A stretch of 10,991 bases of DNA, taken from NCBI GenBank assembly GCA_937875295.1, contig CALLXS010000018.1, forward strand, positions 1 to 10,991. Reading direction: 5' to 3'. Below, piece by piece: positions 8,314 to 10,991 of this stretch. The position numbers were made by a program, and so were the translations under genes. The notes beneath the pieces were generated by a model. That model searched no databases, was not told the origin of the DNA, and worked only from the letters and a program-made list of their open reading frames with translations. This stretch comes from an uncultured bacterium (GTDB taxonomy: Bacteria; Bacteroidota; Ignavibacteria; Kapaibacteriales; UBA2268). Every line of letters starts with the position of its first letter. Position 1 is the stretch's first letter.

Positions 8314-8509
8314 AATAATGTTAGCAAAATTTGAAGTTTGCTCAAGAAATATTCAATTAATTGTAATTGTGTATTTTGATGTTTTTATTTAATTCGATTT
8401 TTATTTGATTGAGCAATGTGTAATGAAAGATAAATAAATCAAGCCAAAGCAAAACTTAGCAATTAGAAAATATGATTATTTGAAAATATCATTCATGGTT
8501 CATTAATAT
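8314..8509. other. Convergent intergenic stretch
   Basis: 196 AT-rich bases between two converging genes. An 8-bp inverted pair (8338-8345 and 8409-8416) is separated by 63 bases, and a 6-bp hairpin lies near 8321-8340 without a T-run. Neither is a convincing terminator, and no gene is seen. Confidence 0.5.
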
Positions 8510-8911
8510 TTATTCTTTCCATTTCCAAGCATACCAAGCTATAAAAAGAGTAATTGAGATTTCAATTATGGAGAAAAATATATAATGCATTGTATTTGAA
8601 CCAGTAAAAAGAGAACTTGCTTGTATAATTGTAAGTAGTATCCCAAAAATAATATTTAGAGTTCTATTTAATTTATATGATAATATTCGCGAAAGAATTA
8701 TCATCATCATGGGAATTTCCATTATAATAGCAAATGTAAGTAGAAATTCTTGAGTGATAAGAATATCACCCATTTTTCCTTGAAGCACCATACGCAATTC
8801 TTCGGAAAACATAAGTGTGAAAACATCACAAAAAATATAATTTAAAGTAAGGTAAATCCACAAAATGGATAATAATTTTTTGCCTGATACTTGTATTTTA
8901 TTCATTCTCAT
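8510..8911 (-). CDS. Four-helix membrane protein, DUF6326-like
   Basis: A 133-residue integral membrane protein of unknown function. Four hydrophobic helices are visible at about 12-31, 53-74, 84-103 and 107-127. Conserved-looking polar residues sit in or beside them: CD at 28-29 after helix 1, E65 in the MEIP turn of helix 2, E117 in helix 4, and an aromatic end WYAWKW at 126-131. The pattern NYIFCDV, ITQEFLL, MEIP and YIFFSIIEI matches my memory of the DUF6326 family, which is related in form to small DoxX-like proteins; no search was possible. It overlaps the upstream gene by ATGA (8908-8911), a sign of translational coupling. Met3 at 8905 is an alternative start that would remove the overlap. 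It is the last gene of a two-gene unit. Confidence 0.75.
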   Translation of the reverse strand: MRMNKIQVSGKKLLSILWIYLTLNYIFCDVFTLMFSEELRMVLQGKMGDILITQEFLLTFAIIMEIPMMMIILSRILSYKLNRTLNIIFGILLTIIQASSLFTGSNTMHYIFFSIIEISITLFIAWYAWKWKE

Positions 8912-9678
8912 TTAATTTGATTGTAAATAATATTATTGATTTTTCCTTTGAAATATTCAAATTCTTTATTGTCAATTATCCAACTTGCGCTCACTTCTTT
9001 GGGTATTAGATAATTATTTTGTAATCCATAAGATTTTATATTTACTTGAAAGGGAGTTAATTCACTTTCGCCATTCCCAATATCACGAAATCTCTCATTA
9101 GTCTCAAATTTAGAGATTAAACCTTGATCGTCAAAAGTAAAAATTCCTGATACTTTAATATCATTATCTGTAAAAATTGCTTTAATACTATTTTTATCAA
9201 TTTCCTCGTAGTAAATATTCTGAGATAAAAAGAAAGAATTTAATATTGAAAATTCAGAAAATATTGTAATTAACTCAGAAATATCCATATTTATCCCTTC
9301 TGAATTAATAATATTAAAAAGTCCGAAAAGTTTTCCTTTCATTTTACCTTTACCATTATGATAAACGTCAATTCCAGTAAATTGCATTCCTTGAATTTTC
9401 ATATACATAAGTCGCGTAACAGGATTATTTGATATAAAATGTTGAGTGGTCATCGCTCGAGGTTTATCTCCTATTTTTAGAATAAGTGAGCTTTCAGCCC
9501 ATTCGATATCAGCATTCCATTCAATTGGTTTCTCTAAAACGCCTGCAATTCTGAGGTAATTTGCAATTAGTTTTGGTACTTTTTGTAAATCAGTTTCTGA
9601 AATTGATCTGTTTTCAGATATTATTTGACTTTGTTTCTCTATAACATTATTACGAATTGAGGCAAATATCTTTTTCAT
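8908..9678 (-). CDS. Uncharacterised DUF6544-like protein
   Basis: A 256-residue protein without signal peptide or membrane helix, so probably cytosolic. Features seen: an N-terminal helix, then KVPKLIANYLRIAGVLEKPI (about 33-52), a pattern of the 'P..V.RYLR.AG' kind, followed by strand-rich sequence, GIDVYHNGKGKMKGKLFGLF (about 102-121) and a C-terminal FEYFKGKINNIIYN. This order (helix, AG motif, Y..GKG.MKGKL.GL, terminal W/F-K/R-G-I-Y-N) recalls DUF6544, sometimes annotated DUF6920; function is unknown and the assignment is by memory. The C-terminal repeat of antiparallel strands suggests a LolA/LppX-like beta structure, which is only a guess. It is the first gene of a pair with the membrane protein downstream, which suggests a common task. 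A near-consensus promoter sits just upstream, and the purine-rich AAGAGAAG before the ATG at 9678 may serve as ribosome binding site. Confidence 0.72.
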   Translation of the reverse strand: MKKIFASIRNNVIEKQSQIISENRSISETDLQKVPKLIANYLRIAGVLEKPIEWNADIEWAESSLILKIGDKPRAMTTQHFISNNPVTRLMYMKIQGMQFTGIDVYHNGKGKMKGKLFGLFNIINSEGINMDISELITIFSEFSILNSFFLSQNIYYEEIDKNSIKAIFTDNDIKVSGIFTFDDQGLISKFETNERFRDIGNGESELTPFQVNIKSYGLQNNYLIPKEVSASWIIDNKEFEYFKGKINNIIYNQIK

Positions 9679-9696
9679 TTCTTCTCTTAAATTATC

Positions 9697-9732
9697 AAAA
9701 GTATTTATAACAATGACGATAACTTAAGTCAA
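9697..9732 (-). promoter_or_regulatory. Promoter of the DUF6544-like/DUF6326-like operon
   Basis: On the minus strand TTGACT (9732-9727) and TATAAA (9709-9704) are separated by exactly 17 bp, each one base from the sigma-70 consensus. The start would fall near 9697, giving a leader of about 19 bases. A TAnnTTTG element (TACTTTTG, 9703-9696) directly follows but has no TTG at the Bacteroidota spacing. Which polymerase holoenzyme uses the site is therefore open. Confidence 0.55.
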
Positions 9733-9801
9733 AAAGTGAGATTATTAAGAAAATTTAACAATTATTATTTAAAGAAAAAGATTTAAATGATAGTCAAAAA
9801 T

Positions 9802-9837
9802 AAAAAAATAGGAATAAAAAATATTTATTCCTATTTT
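9802..9837 (-). terminator. Intrinsic terminator of tRNA-Phe
   Basis: A 14-bp perfect stem (9824-9837 with 9805-9818) and a 5-base loop begin two bases after the mature tRNA 3' end on the minus strand and end in a T-run (9808-9802 read in reverse). It separates the tRNA from the operon downstream. The stem is mostly A-T, with two G-C pairs in the middle. Confidence 0.75.
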
Positions 9838-9838
9838 G

Positions 9839-9911
9839 TGGTTAGGGAGGGAGTTGAACCCCCGACACATGGATTTTCAGTCCATTGCTCTACCAACTGA
9901 GCTACCTAACC
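9839..9911 (-). tRNA. tRNA-Phe (anticodon GAA)
   Basis: 73 bases fold into a full cloverleaf on the minus strand. The 7-bp acceptor stem is GGTTAGG with CCTAACC; the D arm holds AGCTCAGTTGGTAGAGC, the anticodon loop CTGAAAA within a 5-bp stem gives GAA, the variable loop contains GTGTC and the T arm GGGGGTTCAACTCCC. The discriminator is A, as expected for Phe. The CCA end is not encoded (CAA follows), so it must be added by the nucleotidyltransferase. The gene is flanked by its own promoter and terminator. Confidence 0.97.
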
Positions 9912-9936
9912 ATATTATAAGCACAAATTCAGACTA

Positions 9937-9968
9937 CAAAGATAAGGAAATAATTCAAAATATACAAG
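9937..9968 (-). promoter_or_regulatory. Bacteroidota-type promoter of tRNA-Phe
   Basis: On the minus strand TTG (9967-9965) is followed after 20 bases by TATCTTTG (9944-9937), an exact match to the TAnnTTTG -7 element used by the primary sigma factor of Bacteroidota, at the normal spacing. Transcription would start about 20 bases before the tRNA 5' end. A TATAAT closer in (9918-9913) ends one base before the tRNA and is too near to be the working element. Confidence 0.6.
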
Positions 9969-10009
9969 TAGAAAAATAATTTTTCTGTATTATTAAAAGT
10001 CATTTTATT

Positions 10010-10276
10010 AAGGATGTTGATGTTAGCAAAGAGTTTGAAAATGTTATAATAATCGATAACTAACTTAAATTAATTGCTGACAAAAATATTATACCATCAC
10101 CAAGCAATAAATTCAAAGACGTATTGCCAGCAAATGGATTCGCCACTAATCCCGGCGAATGGAAACCTGATAAGAATAAGAATTGTAAAGGAGTAAAAGA
10201 AGGACTGGAAAATGAACTTAAAAATAGAGTGGAGGATGTAAAGAAATTCGGAAATAATACAAAAATAGTAGATTGA
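10010..10276 (+). pseudogene. Decayed coding remnant of unknown family
   Basis: One reading frame is open from 9980 to 10276 except for a TAA at 10061-10063, and it contains no ATG. Before the stop it reads KDVDVSKEFENVIIIDN; after it the frame continues for 70 codons, including LPANGFATNPGEWKPD and a charged end KNRVEDVKKFGNNTKIVD before TGA at 10274. The composition looks like real protein (a PANGF...NPGEW loop followed by a Lys/Glu-rich helix), and this piece is visibly richer in G and C than its surroundings, which is unlike random AT-rich spacer. I read it as the C-terminal scrap of a lost or transferred gene. The tail of a secreted, repeat-rich or polymorphic-toxin type protein is possible, but I do not recognise the family. 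The reverse-strand open frame over the same bases is its shadow. The repeat array begins within about 15 bases of its stop codon. Confidence 0.5.
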
Positions 10277-10284
10277 TAATCAAA

Positions 10285-10494
10285 ATATTGAAGGGTTAAA
10301 CGCATTGTAGCAGTTTAGGTACTTATTACACATCACTTCCATAATATTACCCTCTAACGATTCTATCGGACTAACCTAATTCTGCCTCAATGTTTAGTTT
10401 ATCGTTTTTTTATATGTCTTTTCAATATTCTTACTACATTACAGAGCTAAATTTTATTTTAGTTTTTAAAAAAAGATAATATTTTTCCGAATGT
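10285..10494. repeat. Decayed first repeat unit
   Basis: Aligned with the later units it keeps AGGGTT (10292-10297), TAGCAGTT (10308-10315), ACTTCC (10335-10340), TAACGATTCTA (10355-10365), TTTAGTTT at the end of the right-arm position, the spacer piece CTTTTCAAT and GAGCTAAATTTTATTTTAGTT. Both 22-base arms are mostly lost, so it can no longer form the long stem. This is an old edge copy, as expected at the margin of a tandem array kept alike by recombination in the middle. Confidence 0.75.
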
Positions 10495-10626
10495 CTAGCT
10501 TGTACTTAAGGTAGGGTTGCAACACCTCAATATAGTAGCTATGGTACTATATCGGGGGCTTCCTTAGATATACCCCATAACGATTCTAAGTCGCCCAGCA
10601 ATGTCCCTACCTTAAGTACAAGCTAG
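10495..10626. repeat. Palindrome of unit 1 (22-bp perfect arms)
   Basis: The left arm 10495-10516 (CTAGCTTGTACTTAAGG then TAGGG) and right arm 10605-10626 are exact reverse complements over 22 bp. After a 3-base bulge on the right side (10602-10604), TTGC (10517-10520) pairs with GCAA (10598-10601). Inside are a second hairpin, 8 bp (10530-10537 with 10545-10552), and a third, CTTAGA with TCTAAG (10563-10568 with 10585-10590). The whole can form a cruciform or a multi-branched RNA on either strand. Confidence 0.92.
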
Positions 10627-10713
10627 TTTTAAATTCTTACTTTTCAATGCTCTTTCTAATATTATCGAGCTAAATTTTTTTTTGTTCAAAAAAAATGATA
10701 TAATTATCGAGGA

Positions 10714-10848
10714 CTAGCTTGTACTTAAGGTAGGGTTGCTTATCCTCAGTATAGCAGTTATGGTCACTATAACCGAATGCTTCCTTAGATATACCCCATA
10801 ACGATTCTAAAGTCGCCCAGCGATGTCCCTACCTTAAATACAAGTTAG
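10714..10848. repeat. Palindrome of unit 2
   Basis: The left arm 10714-10735 is identical to that of unit 1. The right arm 10827-10848 differs from a perfect match at two positions (G to A and C to T), so 20 of 22 pairs remain. The inner hairpin has a different sequence from unit 1 but still pairs: GTTATGG (10757-10763) with CTATAAC (10767-10773), including one G-T pair. The core from GCTTCC to GATTCTAA is nearly the same as in unit 1. Confidence 0.9.
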
Positions 10849-10938
10849 TTTCGAATTCTTACTTTTCAATGTTCTTTTTAATATTAACGAGCTAAATTTT
10901 ATTTTAGTTCAAAAAAAATGATATATTATTCCGAATGA

Positions 10939-10991
10939 CTAGCTTGTACTTAAGGTAGGGTTGCTGAACCATAGTATAGCAGTTATGGTAG
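10939..10991. repeat. Unit 3, cut by the window end
   Basis: The left arm 10939-10960 is identical over 22 bases to the left arms of units 1 and 2. It is followed by GTTGCT-like sequence and by TATAGCAGTTATGGT, which matches unit 2. The rest, with the right arm, lies beyond the window, so the array is longer than what is seen here. Confidence 0.85.

Larger units (their letters stand above)
10285..10991. repeat. Tandem array of 219-225 bp palindrome-bearing repeats
   Basis: The GGG that ends the left arm recurs at 10293, 10514, 10733 and 10958, giving periods of 221, 219 and 225 bp. The inner block TAACGATTCT recurs at 10355, 10578 and 10799. Each unit consists of a 132-135 bp palindromic part and an AT-rich spacer of 87-90 bp, which is also conserved (TTCTTACTTTTCAAT, GAGCTAAATTTT). 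There are about 3.2 copies, and the array runs off the window end. No open frame of note crosses all copies. No transposase, integrase, reverse transcriptase or cas gene is nearby. Confidence 0.9.

Noticed and set aside
8321..8416. Terminator hairpins in the convergent region after the prenyl synthase gene
   Set aside because: The stems are 6-8 bp, one with a 63-base gap, and none is followed by a T-run.
9839..9911. tRNA-Phe as the attachment site of an integrated element that includes the repeat array
   Set aside because: The repeats lie on the 5' side of the tRNA, while elements usually join at the 3' end. No integrase and no duplicated tRNA 3' fragment were seen on the array side.
10060..10305. 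81-residue minus-strand open frame
   Set aside because: It is a shadow of the forward-strand remnant, with a low-complexity Phe/Leu/Ser-rich composition unlike a real protein.
10495..10626. Retron non-coding RNA (long end inverted repeats with inner hairpins)
   Set aside because: The shape is loosely similar, but it occurs in tandem copies and no reverse transcriptase is present in the window.
10714..10848. Minus-strand open frame through unit 2 (contains LESLWGISKEAFGYS)
   Set aside because: Unit 1 breaks the same frame by a one-base difference, there is no in-frame ATG, and the conservation follows the palindrome rather than codons.
10285..10991. CRISPR array
   Set aside because: The period is about 220 bp and the spacers are themselves conserved between units, so there are no short repeats with unique spacers. 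No cas gene is visible.
10495..10991. Integron attC cassette array
   Set aside because: The palindromes have 22-bp near-perfect arms rather than short R and L boxes with bulges, the expected core-site pattern was not found, and there are no cassette genes between them.

Overview
The window is about 70% AT and reads as chromosome from a member of the Bacteroidota or a close relative in the FCB group. Supporting signs are the AT-rich codon use, few clear Shine-Dalgarno sites, a Bacteroidota-type promoter (TTG, 20 bp, TAnnTTTG) in front of the tRNA gene, and the protein types present: FtsH, an AnmK, a short-form MnmA, an RluB-like pseudouridine synthase and a Lol-type permease. This placement is inference from sequence character, not from a search.

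Positions 1-8313 are ordinary core genome. They hold ftsH (+), anmK (+), mnmA (-), a small secreted NTF2-like/DUF4019-like protein (-), an RluB/RsuA-family pseudouridine synthase (-), a LolC/LolE-family permease (+) and a short-chain trans-polyprenyl diphosphate synthase (+). The themes are membrane protein quality control, murein recycling, tRNA and rRNA modification, lipoprotein export and isoprenoid supply. ftsH is closed by a strong intrinsic terminator. anmK and mnmA converge with 2 bp between them. A strong terminator stands only about 20 bp in front of mnmA.

Positions 8314-9911 hold a two-gene minus-strand operon of uncharacterised families: a soluble DUF6544-like protein followed by a four-helix DUF6326-like membrane protein, joined by an ATGA overlap and preceded by a near-consensus promoter. 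Upstream of it is a tRNA-Phe(GAA) gene with its own promoter and a 14-bp terminator hairpin.

Positions 9912-10991 hold no intact gene. A protein-coding remnant (about 10010-10276) has an internal stop and no start codon. It is followed directly by a tandem array with a period of 219-225 bp: one decayed copy, two full copies and one cut by the window end. Each well-preserved copy carries a 132-135 bp palindrome with 22-bp arms, perfect in the first full copy, around a conserved core with further hairpins. No transposase, reverse transcriptase, integrase or cas gene is visible beside it. This array is the most unusual part of the window. It could be a satellite-like DNA repeat, a MITE-derived array or a tandem set of structured RNAs; the sequence alone does not decide.
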